NCBI RefSeq assembly: GCF_049243985.1
Contig: NC_135369.1
Coordinates: forward strand, 24,908,765-24,972,764
Direction: 5' to 3'
DNA: 64,000 bases
Source: Paroedura picta
Lineage: Eukaryota; Chordata; Lepidosauria; Squamata; Gekkonidae
Position 1 is the first letter of the stretch. Each line of letters opens with the position of its first letter. Made by a program: the position numbers and the translations under genes. A model generated the notes under the pieces. That model searched no databases. It was not told the origin of the DNA and was given only the letters and a program-made list of their open reading frames with translations. Shown in pieces: positions 44,000 through 56,084 of this stretch.

Positions 44000-46430
44000 A
44001 GCTAAAAGTGACCCAGCAGCCCAGTGACTTTGGGGTTGCAGTTTGGAAATCTAAGTTGTATCCTGGTGATTAATTTCCATGAACGTGCTGCTTTGCACAG
44101 GTAGCGGAGCATCCACAGGGAGCTTTCCCCTGCATGTTCCTGACCCCAGCTGCTCACTGCAGCCATTCTGCCCCCCTGCATGACCAGAAGCCTCCTCCCC
44201 AGACATCAGTAGTTCATATTACTGCAGTTTAATGTGACAGCATGATGTCTTAAAAAAAAAATAAAGCCCTCAGGTGGTGCAGGAAAATGGAAATGGTGGT
44301 CAGGAGAGGCTGATGCAAAGATACCAGTGAAGAGGTACATGGGGTGGGGACTGTGCAAACCATGTGCTTTCCCAGTCCATGCAACATGTGATGGAGCATT
44401 GACAGCGTCTTTCCCAGGAGGTCATACCCAAATCAGGTTTGTGAAAGATCGCAGCCAAGTGAGAGCAAAAGAAGGAAGTGAGGGTGACATTGTAAGGGTG
44501 CGCCAAGTAAGAACCACCCCCCCCCCACACACACACACACCTGTTTGGATGCTGAACCTTTGTGTGGAAGCTGCCATGGTAAGAGAAGGAACTACCCAGC
44601 CATAGAATACATGCAAGGAAGCTCTTTCCTTGGACTTGACCATCGAGGGGATTGGTCTGCCAAGGATGCTTCAGGATAGGGATGGGCAGCTGGCAATGGG
44701 ATGGTCAGCAAAGCTTTGCACCTGGCAAGGCTCACAACCTGGTAGTAAGCCCGCCAACAACTGGGGATGCTGGGCCAACCCACTGACTGGAAGTAACAGA
44801 GGAAGACAGTCCCACATTCTGCTGCTCCCAGACACCACTGTGACAATCTCCTATTTACCGATCATGGAAACACTGCAAAAAGCAGAGCTGTCAACTTTCT
44901 GCACTCCTTTCAGAACTGGCAGCACCACTGTGGCTAAATGGAACAGGAGAGAGAGACAGTCATGCTCCACTTCTTCCATTTCAATTCCATTTGGGAGGGA
45001 GGGGGGCGAGAACAGAGCTGCGCTTGACCAGGCCCATGGACACCTACCCCCAAGAGTCCACAAAACACAGCAGCTGGTCTTACCGAGAGCTCAGTCTGAT
45101 CCCTGGGGCTTCCTAGCCAGGCAGCAGCAGAGCTTCTGGTCCCAAACCTTCCCTTTCATGTATTTTTCCACCACAAAAAAGACACACAGGCAGAGGGCGT
45201 TTTAACCTGGGCCTCCTCCTGGCGAACCAACAACAAAGGCTTAATCCCCAAGGCAGTGCAGACACAACAGATAATGTCAAGCGGTCCTTTCAATAAGGGA
45301 TAGTATCACGTTTTGTTGCATTGTTTACTGCAGGTATCACCTCTCCCTTTTTACTGTCATGTCCTCTGTCAAAAATAAGTTGCTGGTCCCCATTGGGAGG
45401 GAAAGCAAGGATGTAAATTAATTAAATTCAATGGTGCCAACGAAATAATGAGAAGAGTTCCTCTGAGCATGCGTAGAGTGCCTTCCCTCAAAACCAGTGG
45501 TGAAAGGAAGTCTAACCTAATTTTTATCCCAGCTTCAGTGTTTCTGAACATTATTTGTCCCTTTAAAGTCCTTTTAAAACTCAATGCAGGGTTCTCAAAT
45601 ATTGGGGCACAGAGACAAGGTCTCCACTACTCCAGAGCTGAGAGGGCTGTTCTTCTCCACACTTTGCCTTACCTGAGTCCCACTGTGCTGCCAAAGGTGA
45701 AATATTTATAGTTCAGCCACATAACCTGCCAGTGCCAACATGGTTGAAGGGCATCTTAGCCACATCTTTGACACAAGCCAGGCAGATACCTTGCAGGGAG
45801 AGGAAAAAGAAAGAGATGCCACTGGACTCTCCAAGGTGCTGGTGGGGGAAGCTATAACTTTAGAATGACACAGAACCCTTCTTCAGAGGCTGAAAGAAAA
45901 CTGAAACCATGACAGGTGAAGGAGCTGAATGTGTCTTCTCAACAAAGGTCAGGAAGACCTGAATGGTGAGTTGTCCTAATTGGATTATGTCGCCTTCAGA
46001 AACAAGGTAATTTCCAACAGATGGGACACTCCAGGATATGCCACAGGTTAAAATTAGAATTGATACAACTGGAGATTCTGAAGAGCAAAGCTTCCAAGTC
46101 CAGCTGGACCCTACATTCCTGGATCCAAACCTTCTGCCTACTTTCCTAGATGCAAAGGGGTAGATTTAGTGTTGACATTTCTGGGTGGGGATGTACCTAT
46201 AGATTTGTGAGGAGTTACCTTAGGAGGGAAGGGTTTGGGGAAGGAGCTCAGCAAAGTACACTGCCATAGAAACTGCCCCTCAAAGCAGCCATTCCCAGGT
46301 CCCCACCTGGAAGGTGACAACCCAAGGCTACTCAGGGAGAAGGAAAAGAGGAAGGAGTCTCGTGGCACTTTGAAAAAACTCAAAGACACATCATAGCACA
46401 AGTTTCTGTGGACCAGAGTCCATATCCAAA
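44000..46430. other. No gene recognised
   Basis: A 191-codon open frame (44630-45205, +) and several - strand frames overlap, but none resembles a known family or shows a convincing exon boundary. A GGTTGCCAAC-type repeat fragment lies near 46146-46330 and an (AC)n run at 44519-44542. Confidence 0.4.
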
Positions 46431-46435
46431 GCACA

Positions 46436-47098
46436 AAGGGGTTGGCCAAAAGGGCTTGGCAGTGTGATGCAGTGGTAAAAAAGGCAAATGCCATTTTGGG
46501 CTGTATCAACAGGGGCATCACATCAAAATCACAAGATGTCATAGTCCCATTGTATACGGCACTGGTCAGACCACACCTGGAGTACTGTGTGCAGTTCTGG
46601 AGGCCTCACTTCAAGAAGGACGTAGATAAAATTGAAAGGGTACAGAGGAGAGCGACGAAGATGATCTGGGGCCAAGGGACCAAGCCCTATGAAGATAGGT
46701 TGAGGGACTTGGGAATGTTCAGCCTGGAGAAAAGGAGGTTGAGAGGGGACATGATAGCCCTCTTTAAGTATTTGAAAGGTTGGCACTTAGAGGAGGGCAG
46801 GATGCTGTTTCTGTTGGCTGCAGAGGAGAGGACACGCAGTAATGGGTTTAAACTTCAAGTACAACGATATAGGCTAGATATCAGGAAAAAGTTTTTCACA
46901 GTCAGAGTAGTTCAGCAGTGGAATAGGCTGCCTAAGGAGGTGGTGAGCTCCCCCTCACTGGCAGTCTTCAAGCAAAGGCTGGATACACACTTTTCTTGGA
47001 TGCTTTAGGATGCTTAGAGCTGATCCTGCGTTGAGCAGGGGGTTGGACTAGATGGCCTGTATGGCCCCTTCCAACTCTATGATTCTATGATTCTAAGG
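46436..47098 (+). mobile_element. CR1 LINE 3' end, open frame
   Basis: The 188-codon frame 46442-47008 encodes the CR1 ORF2 C-terminus: 'NAILGCINRGITSKSQDVIV', 'PLYTALVRPHLEYCVQFWRP', 'KIERVQRRATKMI', '[20 protein letters not shown]'. The 3' end 'gggggttggactagatggcc' with short 'attctatg' repeats is classic CR1. The frame is still open over the retained part, so this is one of the younger copies here. It is 5'-truncated. Confidence 0.93.
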
Positions 47099-47099
47099 G

Positions 47100-48900
47100 A
47101 TGTGTATGTTACACACATACACACACGAATTATGAACCGTGAAGTCCAAAGGCAATAAAACACAAGAGGCGAAGGCTACGATGTTTTTATGCAAAACTCA
47201 AGCATAAATCCACTTGACAAGCACCATCATCTATCTAAAATCCTTTTATGGGTTTGCATAGAATGGGTCATAAGCCATACCTCTTCCCTGTCACCGTTTT
47301 TTTTAACTATACTTATTACTTTTTCAACCCCCCACCCCACACCTCATGCCAATGATGTGGCGTGGAAAATCTTCCGCCTTGAGTATGTAAATATAATCTA
47401 TCTATATTTGCCAAGGCTGTTGTGCTGCAGATCAATCATATTAGATATACTGAACATGGGATACGAATCATGGACAAACTCCAGCGCTTGTCCTATGGGA
47501 CATGGTGTATTTGCCTACTTTTGCTCCTATTATTTCAATATTTAAATCTGAATCAGAAAATTTTCACTTGATGAAGTGGGATCTCATGCCAACAACAAAC
47601 CTCCTCTTAAAGGTGAACAAAGACTCCTTTTTTCTTTTCCCACGACCGATCAACACACCTGGCCCCACCCACATGGTGAAGATTCTGCATTCACTGCCAT
47701 TGTGAATGCCCAAAGTATTAATTATTTGCAATGGAGCATCTGTATCAAGAATCAGCGGGGAGAGAGAGAGAGAGAGATGCACTTTGCATACAGAGGTATT
47801 CCTTCTCTCTTGGTTATTAGTTCAGACAAACAGTGTCTCAAACTCAGCACCAAAAACAGATTCTGCGACTGATCCTGAGTTCAAAAGAAGTGTCACACAG
47901 CACACTGCAAAGCCAAGGTCATACCTGCCAGTACAGAGGGGGTTAATAATCCTAACATTCCAAGTAAAGAACCAAAAGGGGGCAAAATACCAGCCCAGAA
48001 GGCACATCAAGAGCCAAGGCCACTTCCCAATTTCTCCAGACAGAAGTCACAGAACCGAGAATCAGCCATTCAAGATGGATTTGCAGATAAGGGCAGACGC
48101 CTGGAAAACGCCGAGAGAAACACAGCCGGAAACAAGCAACACGCCTGGCATTTCTCACGCAGCCAAAAAGCACTCAGCTGTCTCAAATAATAATCTAACC
48201 ACTAGAAATATTAATCGGGCTGTTGAGAATATTAATCCAACTCTGGCAAAGAAGGTTAACTGACCCAAATGGAGTCCCTTAGCCAGTCAGCTTACGCATG
48301 TCATGGGGATGGGAGTGAAAATAGTTATTCATATTTGTGCAGGCAGGGGGGACAAAACTGTACAGTCAATTGGTCTGCTGAAGACCGTTAGTCTTTCCAG
48401 ACCCAGAACCCACTCTGAACCCGAGTTTGCAATGAGACACCTACCTTCAGATCTTGTTGTGATCCTTCCCTCTTCCGACAATCCTTCCATGCCCTTGAAG
48501 ACCAAAACCCCAAAGGCAAACCAGCCCAAGCTTCTCTTGAACAGTTCACAGAGGAAGAACACACTCACTAGCCTCACCGTGCGATATAGGGCAAGACCAT
48601 CTTGTCCCACCCATTTCCATGAGTGTAACAAACCTTATGGGCCAAGTATTTCACAGTCCTGAGATCACAGCTGCAAAATTTGCTGATTCAGCATCCTTAG
48701 TGCTGTCTGTTTCTAGTCCTTATGAAAGAAACTGCAGACGCCAGGTTGTGTGCGTGTTAATCAGAGACTCATTCACTGCTCTGACCTCCCCAGCTAATAT
48801 TAATAGCAGAAGTTATGCAAAAAGAGCTTACTATATACATATACCTATGTTCATTCAGTAGATCTCCATATACCCGGTATTGGTTACCTTGGCATGGCAT
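47100..48900. other. No gene recognised
   Basis: The open frame 47706-48263 (+) contains a (GA)n run (47757-47777) and has no family resemblance. The rest is unique-looking DNA. Confidence 0.4.
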
Positions 48901-48919
48901 TTATGTTTTCCCCTCACCC

Positions 48920-49197
48920 TAGAAGAATTGGTTCTTATATGCCGCTTTTCTCTACCAGAAGGCGTCTCGAAGCGGCTTACAGTCACCTTCCCTTTCCTCT
49001 CCCCACAACAGACACCCTGTGAGGGAGGTGAGGCTGAGGGAGCCCTGATATTACTGCTCAGTCAGAACAGCCTTATCTGTGCTGTGGCGAGCCCAAAGTC
49101 ACCCAGCTGGCTGCATGTGGAGGAGCAGGGAATCAAACCTGGCTTGCCAGATTAGAAGTCTGCGCTCCTAACCACTACACCAAACTGGTTCTCTCCC
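48920..49197 (-). mobile_element. tRNA-derived SINE, TTC-tailed family
   Basis: 'agaagaattggttcttatat' (tail side) to 'ccactacaccaaactggttc' (head side) on +. It is near full length. Confidence 0.82.
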
Positions 49198-49289
49198 TAG
49201 ACATCCTCATAATCATTCTTCCCATACCATAATACCTTTGGAAGAAAGGTGCATTTATTGGATTATTAAACCGAGATCGTGGGCATCAA

Positions 49290-49640
49290 GAATTTATGCC
49301 TGCTCAGCCCCGGGTTTGTTCTCCACAGTTTTTTAGCATTTCTCTTCAGAGGGGCTTTATGCCCCAGTATTTTCATTTACCTGATGCTCCATTCAAAAGA
49401 AGAACATTTTTTCTCACATGGATGAAAGTGTTTCCCTCAAGGGTCCCCGAGGGAAGGTTTAATCATATTCCATACCACACAAGACTTTGTCCATGTGGCT
49501 CTGGTTGTCCTGACTCTCTCACGTATTCTGTTAGACTGCCCCTTATGTGAGAGATGCTGTGAGGATGCTTTATTGCCATGTCGAGAACAAAGTCTTTTAT
49601 AAATAAGTCCTTGGCCCTGCAGTTCTTAATCTGATAAGAG
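49290..49640 (+). mobile_element. Probable LINE ORF2 3' fragment
   Basis: The frame 'GRFNHIPYHTRLCPCGSGCP' followed by DSLTYSVRLPL resembles the zinc-binding tail of some LINE reverse transcriptases (CPCGS...D...H.LL.CPLY). The clade is not identified. Confidence 0.4.
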
Positions 49641-49767
49641 ATTCAGACGTAACGATTATTGTTGCTACAGTTGTCTAACTTGTATTTTATGGTTTGTTTT
49701 ACCATTTCATGGCCTGCTCTGTTATTTAATTCCATGGCCCATTCTTTTTAGTTCCTCTTTTTAGTTC

Positions 49768-49965
49768 AATAAAATCAGAGTCCAGTAGCACCTTTAAGAC
49801 CAACAAAGATTTATTCAAGGCGTGAGCTTTCAAATGCAAACGCTCTTCCTCAGATTAACACTCGAAAGCTCACGTCTTGAATAAATCTTGGTTGGTCTTA
49901 AAAGTGCTACTGGACTCTGATTTTATTGTAATACTTCAGACCAACACGGCTGCCCATTTGAATCT
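49768..49965. repeat. Fold-back element, short form
   Basis: 'aatcagagtccagtagcacc...caaggcgtgagctttcaaat' is inverted against 'actcgaaagctcacgtcttg...ggtgctactggactctgatt'-like sequence. The right outer end is 'cttcagaccaacacggctgc'. Confidence 0.78.
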
Positions 49966-50089
49966 ACGTTTTGTGCCAATTAAATGTTACTGACTGAAAT
50001 AACTGCTCCCCTCTCCTTGCCTCAGGGACCACCCCAAGACATTCACGGCCCCCAAGTTGCACCACAAAGCCTGAGAGAAAGCCTTATGA

Positions 50090-50204
50090 CAGGGGTATTC
50101 AACCTGTGGTCCTCCAGATGTCCATGGACTACAATTCGCTGGCAGGGGGCTCATGGGAATTGTAGTCCATGAACATCTAGAGGAACACAGGTTGACTACC
50201 CCTG
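50090..50204. mobile_element. Palindromic hAT MITE with exact 8-bp target duplication
   Basis: The ends are 'caggggtattcaacctgtgg' and 'cacaggttgactacccctg'. The flanks CCTTATGA (50082-50089 and 50205-50212) are identical. Confidence 0.9.
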
Positions 50205-50284
50205 CCTTATGACACATACCACCAGCAAGAGCCAGCATGGCGTACACGTAAGGAGCAGCAGACTCTAATCTGGAAAACATAGAA

Positions 50285-50490
50285 TGATCATGTGGCTGTG
50301 TGTGGATGCTGTGACACAGTTTACTAATGTAACAGGATTAACTTTTGCTTATATATTCCTACTGTTATGATGGTCAGTTCTTAGTCTGAGGAAGAACGCT
50401 TGCGCTCGAAAACTCACGCCTTGAATAAATTTTTGTTGGTCTTAAAGGTGCTACTGGACTCTGATTTTATTGTGCTACTTCAGACAAATC
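50285..50490 (+). repeat. Fold-back element, right arm
   Basis: 'gacacagtttactaat', 'cttttgcttatatattc', 'gtctgaggaagaacgcttgc' and 'ggtcttaaaggtgctactgg' match the right arm of the 54790 hairpin. The left arm is absent. Confidence 0.7.
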
Positions 50491-50509
50491 TATCCTTCTG
50501 GAAAACTAG

Positions 50510-50825
50510 GTTCAGTTCTCCATTCTTCCTCCATATGCAGCCAGCTGGGTAACCTTGGGCCAGTCACAGTGACTGTTGTGGGGAGAGGAAGGGAAAGGTG
50601 ACTGATTGCAAGCCACTTTGAGACTCCTCAGGCAAGAGAAAAATGGGGTACAAAGAGCAACTCTTGCACCACTGTGGAAACCGAGGCATAATTCCAGTGT
50701 CAGTGCGATATAGTTAGATCAGAGTTGCAGAGACCCAGGTTCAAATCCCACCTGTGCCATGAAGCGCACTGGGTAACCTTGGGCCAGTCACTCTCTGTCA
50801 ATTTGGCCGTTCTCAAAGAAATAGA
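50510..50825 (+). mobile_element. Two adjacent SINE fragments
   Basis: 50510-50665 is a diverged TTC-family SINE ('cagccagctgggtaaccttg', 'gcaagccactttgagactcc'). 50700-50825 is a MIR-like SINE head ('cagagacccaggttcaaatc'). Confidence 0.6.
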
Positions 50826-51659
50826 GTGGGGGAAATGAGATCTGTGTCCACAGCCCTGAGCTCCTTGGAGAAGACAACCAAATAAACACATTCTTGCTCT
50901 CCACTCCTCAGACTTCCACCACTCTAGGCAACCACGTATGCAATACCCCCTTTCCCCTGTTCCAACCACTTTTGCTCAGCAGTCAGAAGGGGATGTGCTT
51001 CTGAGAACATGCAGAGCGTTCATCCTGAGTCATCACAAGCCAGCTCTTACAGCAGTTTTCGCCCAGCACTACGGAAATGAGAGCAAATAAAACACAATTG
51101 AACATGGTCCTGATATTCCAGTGGGGAGTCAGGGAGGGGGAAGAAGCCCTTCCCCCAGGATTCTTAGAGGAGAATTCTCAGCAGCACCCCTCAAGGAAAC
51201 AGCACTGGCTCACCAGATCCAGAGTGGGTTCTTTTTATCCTTCAGTGGGTGCTGTTATCTCTCCCTCCCCCTTCCCCACCATACATGCACCCCGCAAACC
51301 CACTGGGAAATTCTGCTGGGCACTCTGAATTGAATCAACGAGTTCTGAGATGGGACTGATCTGTTTGTCTCCAGCTACGTACCCCTTAATAGCGCCCTCA
51401 AAGCCCCAGTCTCACCTTGCTTCATAGCGGAGTTGACGTGTCTGGGTCACCCTAAAGGTGTCCTCTGTCGGCCAGAAATGCCCCCAAGTCCTTCCAAGCC
51501 TGCCTCTGCTCACCAATCTTTCTTACTGTCTTCATTCCTCCCCTCCAACCAAAATCTCCGCGTTACACAATATGAGCTTTTTAAAAATTAAAAAATCATC
51601 TTTTTTTAATAAAAAAAATCCCCCACCCTCCCAAATAAAACGCAGAGCCTGATCCTAAC

Positions 51660-52720
51660 TGTGCTTTCGGGGAACTAAGTTCAACCGGCTGGCAGCAGGC
51701 TTCCTTGCAGGTGAGCGATGCCTGGGGCTCCGCATTTGGCTAATATTGGGGGCGGGGGGGGGGGTGGAAGGAGGGGCGGGGGCGTTCCCGCTTTCAGCCC
51801 CCTTGCTCCTCCCGTCCGTCTCTCTCCATCCGAAGCGGAGCAGCCACCCTCCCCTCGGCGTTCTGCCGGGTTGTTTTACAGCCCCGATTTCACATTCACG
51901 CACCCCAGGCTTGCCGAAACGCGGCTGCACGCCGACACTCACACACACACACGCACCCTTTGCCCGCACTCCCCCCCCCCCAGCCTCCGCGGCCCCTCTT
52001 CGCACGGGAAAGTGGCAGAAAAGGAGCCCCCCCCCCCCCCGAGAAGGGATTGCAGGCGGGCTCGGAGGAGACTGCTGCGCGTGTGTGGGGCGGGCTGGGG
52101 TGGGGGTCCCGTCCCGCCCCCTTATCCTGTGCCCTGGGCGCGCAGCTCTCCCTCCCTCCCTCTCTCTCTCGGACGCACCTGTGTGGCCCCGGGGCGGCGG
52201 CGGCAGGCGCTCGGCCGTGCGCTCCAGCTCCACTGCGGGCTCCTGCGCCGGCTCAGCCCTCGGGAATGTGGCGCGGGGGCCCTGGCCGAGCCCGGCTGTG
52301 TCGCTCGCCGCATCGTCCGGCCCGGAGAAGCGGCCAAGGCCGGCGGCGGCGGAGAAGCCCTAGTGCGGGGCCGGGGGGGAGGGGGGCTCCGCAGCGTTGC
52401 GCACAGGCGACGAGCCGGCGGCGTCCGAGCGCCGCGCCATGATGCGTGCGGGGAGGCGGGAGGCGGAGGGCGCGCGGGCGGGCTGGAGCCCCCTCCCCGC
52501 CCAGCGCCCGAGGGGGAGACGGCGCGTCAAAGGCAAGCGGGTCGCGCGACGCGCGCTGACGCTTTGGGCTCCCGGCGGGCACGTGTCGGCCCGGAGACGG
52601 CTCCGAAGGCCCTGCTGCGCACGTGCGTGTTGGCCAGGCACGTGTCGAGCTGCTTCGTCGGAACGCACGCAAGGAAGCGCCGGCCCAACTGTGTGGCGTC
52701 AGGCCGGCGCTTGGTATTCG
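51660..52720. promoter_or_regulatory. CpG island, promoter of an unidentified gene
   Basis: About 1 kb of very GC-rich sequence dense in CpG, in sharp contrast to the flanks. Open frames on both strands (one of 397 codons on +) are the by-product of few stop codons. Possible Kozak starts include ATGATGCGTGCG at 52440 (+) and ATGGCGCGGCGC at 52440 (-), the latter stopping after 26 codons. A donor-like 'cttgcag|gtgagc' lies at 51711 (+). I cannot assign the gene or its direction. Confidence 0.75.
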
Positions 52721-52899
52721 GCAAGCTTCAGAGGGGGCGCTTGCTGGCCCGCGTACATGTTCTCACGTGTGCCAAGCCCTTGTCAAGGCAAGAGCGTCTC
52801 CAGTCATGTGCGAATACCCACAGCGGCTTTCCTACGCTGAAAGTAGCCACGGCACATATGCCGAAGGTACCTGAGAATTTCGGCAGAGAGCCTCCTTGT

Positions 52900-54340
52900 G
52901 AGCTGATTTAAATACTTGCACCATTCTATAAAGTTGGAGGTTGCCTTTGAGCTGGGCCCTCACAATCAGACCCATATCAAAAGAAGTAGCATTGTGTCGT
53001 GGCTGTGGAGTGAGCTTTGGACTCTAAACCAAGAAACCATAACTGGGGCCATCACCCACAAGTCTCCGCTAGTCTTTATTCCTCAGCTGCCTTGTCAATT
53101 AAGATGGTGCAAGGTGCAAATCCTTGTTCAGCCATTAATCTCACCTGTGTAGCTCTGGTCGACCTATCTCTCAAAGTTGTTTTATTTAGGTACAGCATTT
53201 TTATCCCAGCAACCTTTGGGTGGTATCTAGATAAAACAGTGAGAAATACTGGGATTTTCCCCATATGCAGATTCAAAAATGACAAATGCTTCCCCACTTC
53301 TTCCACCTGAGTCCTAGAAAGTGACCTGTTAAAGCAGCTGCCCAGGTAGCTCATGGATTTGAGAGGCAGGATGGTGCCCTTTTCTTGACCCAGTTTTGCC
53401 ACCTTCACCTCCATATGCAAGGACGGTATAAATGCTGCAACGACATTTCCCTTGCCTTTGCTATACTACCATTTCTGGATTTTCTGTTTCCTTGTCATCT
53501 CTGTTCCAAACCCACCAGCCAAAAGCGGTTTATCGTAGTAACACAGTCCCAGGGGCCCCAGTGCTGTTCAGTTAGGGGGTCTTCATACTTATAGTTTGTG
53601 CACCACAAGAACAAAAAAAGGGCAATGCATGTTAGTTAGTAATTGCTCATTGAGTATACTCGTGGACCACAAGCCGCATAAGTGTAAAGGCTCCCTTAGA
53701 TATTGGGGCATTGCACTTGCATGTCCCACCAAAGTTCAAGAAATGTTTTCATCAAAGTGAAGGTTTTCAGCTGCTTCCAAAGTTCCAAGTATCCCTTGGA
53801 AGAGTGCCCTCCTTGGTACTAGTGCATCACATGATGTAACAGCACCAGTTGTGCTTTGCTAAAGCCTTGCAAATCCTTAGACTGGTTGTGGTGCTACGGG
53901 CCCTGTGAGTCCTTAAACCGGGCCTGCCCATCACAATCTGATGTTTCCACAGTGATTTAAAATTTTGTGTCAGCACTCTTTTAGCTCTGTGGAATTTCTT
54001 CAGTTTCACACCAAAATCAGACTCTTAAGGTGCAGGTTCAGAGAAAAGGTTTCTTTGCGCCACATCTGTTGAGTCCTGAGAAGCCGCGAATTCCTGGGGA
54101 GGGAAATTCATGGTAATCTCTTCTTTCCCCACCCTCAACATGTTTTCATGGATGTGCAGAGCCCCACCTACGTACTACTGTGCTTCCCCATCTTGTTCCC
54201 CCTGCACCATGCTGCCAGTCTCTGCATTTCCCACTGCCCAGTCAGATTGCTTTTCCCTGTAAATGTTGTCCCCCCCCCCTTGCTATCACCCATCCAATGC
54301 ATGACTGGAATTATAAATTTCAGTGTAACTGAATTTCATG
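52900..54340. other. No gene recognised
   Basis: Unique-looking DNA next to the CpG island. It may be a first intron or a flank. No coding resemblance. Confidence 0.4.
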
Positions 54341-54344
54341 CATT

Positions 54345-54400
54345 CTGCAGGGAGTTGGACTAGATGATCCTGGAGGTCCTTTCTAACTCTATGATTCTAA
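54345..54400 (+). mobile_element. CR1 LINE 3' tail
   Basis: 'gcagggagttggactagatg' then 'atcctggaggtcctttctaa' and 'ctctatgattcta' form the CR1 terminus. Confidence 0.8.
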
Positions 54401-54789
54401 TTCCAGCCTCCCCTGAAACATTATCAATAGAGCAGAGAGGGGACAGTTATTTTAACTTCTCTGTCTTGTGCTGCTAGGACTCTTTTGGCCACCCGATGGA
54501 TTCAATTGGCAGTGGCTGTGGAGCAAGAAAAGGGAACCACCTCTGCACCTGGCATATCATTAATTCATGGGATTCGGCACTATATAAATGCAGTGATGGC
54601 TGCTGGCATTAAAATTCAAAGGATACAAGCAAAATGCATAAAGGAGAAGGATTCTCCGTTGTTACTAGCTGTGATGGCTAAGTGAAACATCCGTGATTTG
54701 ATGCAACGAACCTCTGAATAATTAACAGCTGGAGGATCAGGCTAGGAAAGGAGAAATGCTCATCTGAATCCACATGAAGCACATTGATT

Positions 54790-55230
54790 CAAGAGGGTAG
54801 CCATATGGCCTGAAGTAGCACAACAAAATTTGAGTCCAATAGCACCTTTCAGACCAACAAAGATTTACATGCACACTTCCTCAGTCAATGGAACAGGCAT
54901 CATAAGAGTACCGATATAAGGCAAAAGTAAATTAGTGGCAAATTAGTAAACAAATTAATATCCAAACTATGCTGTCTGGTAATTCTTTGCTAAGACAGCT
55001 AAACAGTCCTTTTAGCTGTTTTAGCAAAGAGTTACCAGACTGCATAATTTGGATATTATGACACAGTTTACTAATTTGCCACTAATTTACTTTTGCTTTA
55101 TATCTGTACTCTTACAATTCTTGTTCCACTGTCTGAGGAAGAGTGCTTGCACTCAAAAGCTCACACTTTGAATAAATCTTGGTTGGTCTTAAAGGTGCCA
55201 TTGAACTCAAATTTTGTTGTGCTACAATTT
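54790..55230. repeat. Fold-back element, long form (hairpin of about 440 bp)
   Basis: The left arm reads 'gggtagccatatggcctgaa', 'aaaatttgagtccaatagca', 'aagtaaattagtggcaaatt', 'tgctgtctggtaattctttg'. The right arm is its inverse: 'agcaaagagttaccagactg', 'aatttgccactaatttactt', 'aggtgccattgaactcaaat'. The arms are roughly 200 bp and meet near 55000. No coding frame spans it. Confidence 0.82.
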
Positions 55231-55374
55231 GGTAGACAAGAATTTAAAATCGTATTGCAGGCAAAACATCTTTCTAGCACTTTACCATCCCCCTGCACTC
55301 ATGAGGAAAGGATTACACTCTTAAGTAAAGGTGAATTAGCACCAGGAAGGTAAATTAAAATACAGATTTCTGCA

Positions 55375-55492
55375 ATTGTAATAATTTTAATGAGTGTAAT
55401 AAAAACTTTTAAAGGATTGTGATAATGTTTTATATGTTGTAAACCAACCCGAGCCCACAAGGGAAGAACAGTATAGAAATTTAACAAATAAA
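55375..55492 (+). mobile_element. L2-type LINE 3' tail
   Basis: 'ttgtaaaccaacccgagccc', 'gggaagaacagtatagaaat' and 'ttaacaaataaa'. Confidence 0.62.
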
Positions 55493-55811
55493 ACCCTTTA
55501 AAGTCCGAGGTGACTCTGGATGGGAAGGAAGATATCTCGAAGGACATCAGGCTCCCCTCTAGCATTATGTTTTAGCTGATCCCTTGCTATCTCAATTGCT
55601 GGAGAAGTGAGTCAACACAGCTGCAAAATTACACTTTCTTCCAGCACAATGTAGCCTCCTACCTTGCTACAGTCAATCTGGCATCCAGGATCCATGCCAA
55701 GGTGACACTGAGGCTAGACCACTGCAGTGGTCCCTCAGTTGATACAGAATGTCGTATTTCAGCTATTATCAGGAATTAGAGCCCTGCAGTTAGTGGGCTC
55801 AGTTTGAGGCA

Positions 55812-56060
55812 GCCTTTTTCAGTGTTTTGACCATGGAGGAGCTCCTGATGTAAACTTTCAGGTCCCAGGGACCCCCCTGATGTGTTGTCAGCTGGCCACA
55901 GCTCCCTGCCACACCCCCCAGGTGATATAACCTCCTGCGTCCTTTGCCTTCCTTTCGCTCTCTTCTCCCACCTTTATTACTCTACTATGGTGGTTCCACC
56001 TCCTGTAGGATGGAAAGGAAGGCATAAGGGGACAGCCCAGACCCCCACCCTACCCCCACA
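55812..56060. repeat. hAT-like fragment, same family as 35974
   Basis: 'gcctttttcagtgttttgac', 'catggaggagctcctgatg' and 'gtcagctggccacagc' parallel the 35974-36245 copy. Confidence 0.5.
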
Positions 56061-56084
56061 TACCATACCACAACCAACTCTGTT

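Noticed and set aside
44630-45205. 191-codon open frame (+)
   Set aside because: No domain, no codon pattern or splice context, and overlapping - strand frames are also open.
47706-48263. 185-codon open frame (+)
   Set aside because: It contains a GA microsatellite, and the peptide has no recognisable family or hydrophobic pattern.
51718-52911. 397-codon open frame in the CpG island (+), with overlapping frames on both strands
   Set aside because: Very GC-rich DNA has few stop codons. Four or more overlapping frames are equally open, none resembles a protein family, and composition alone explains them.
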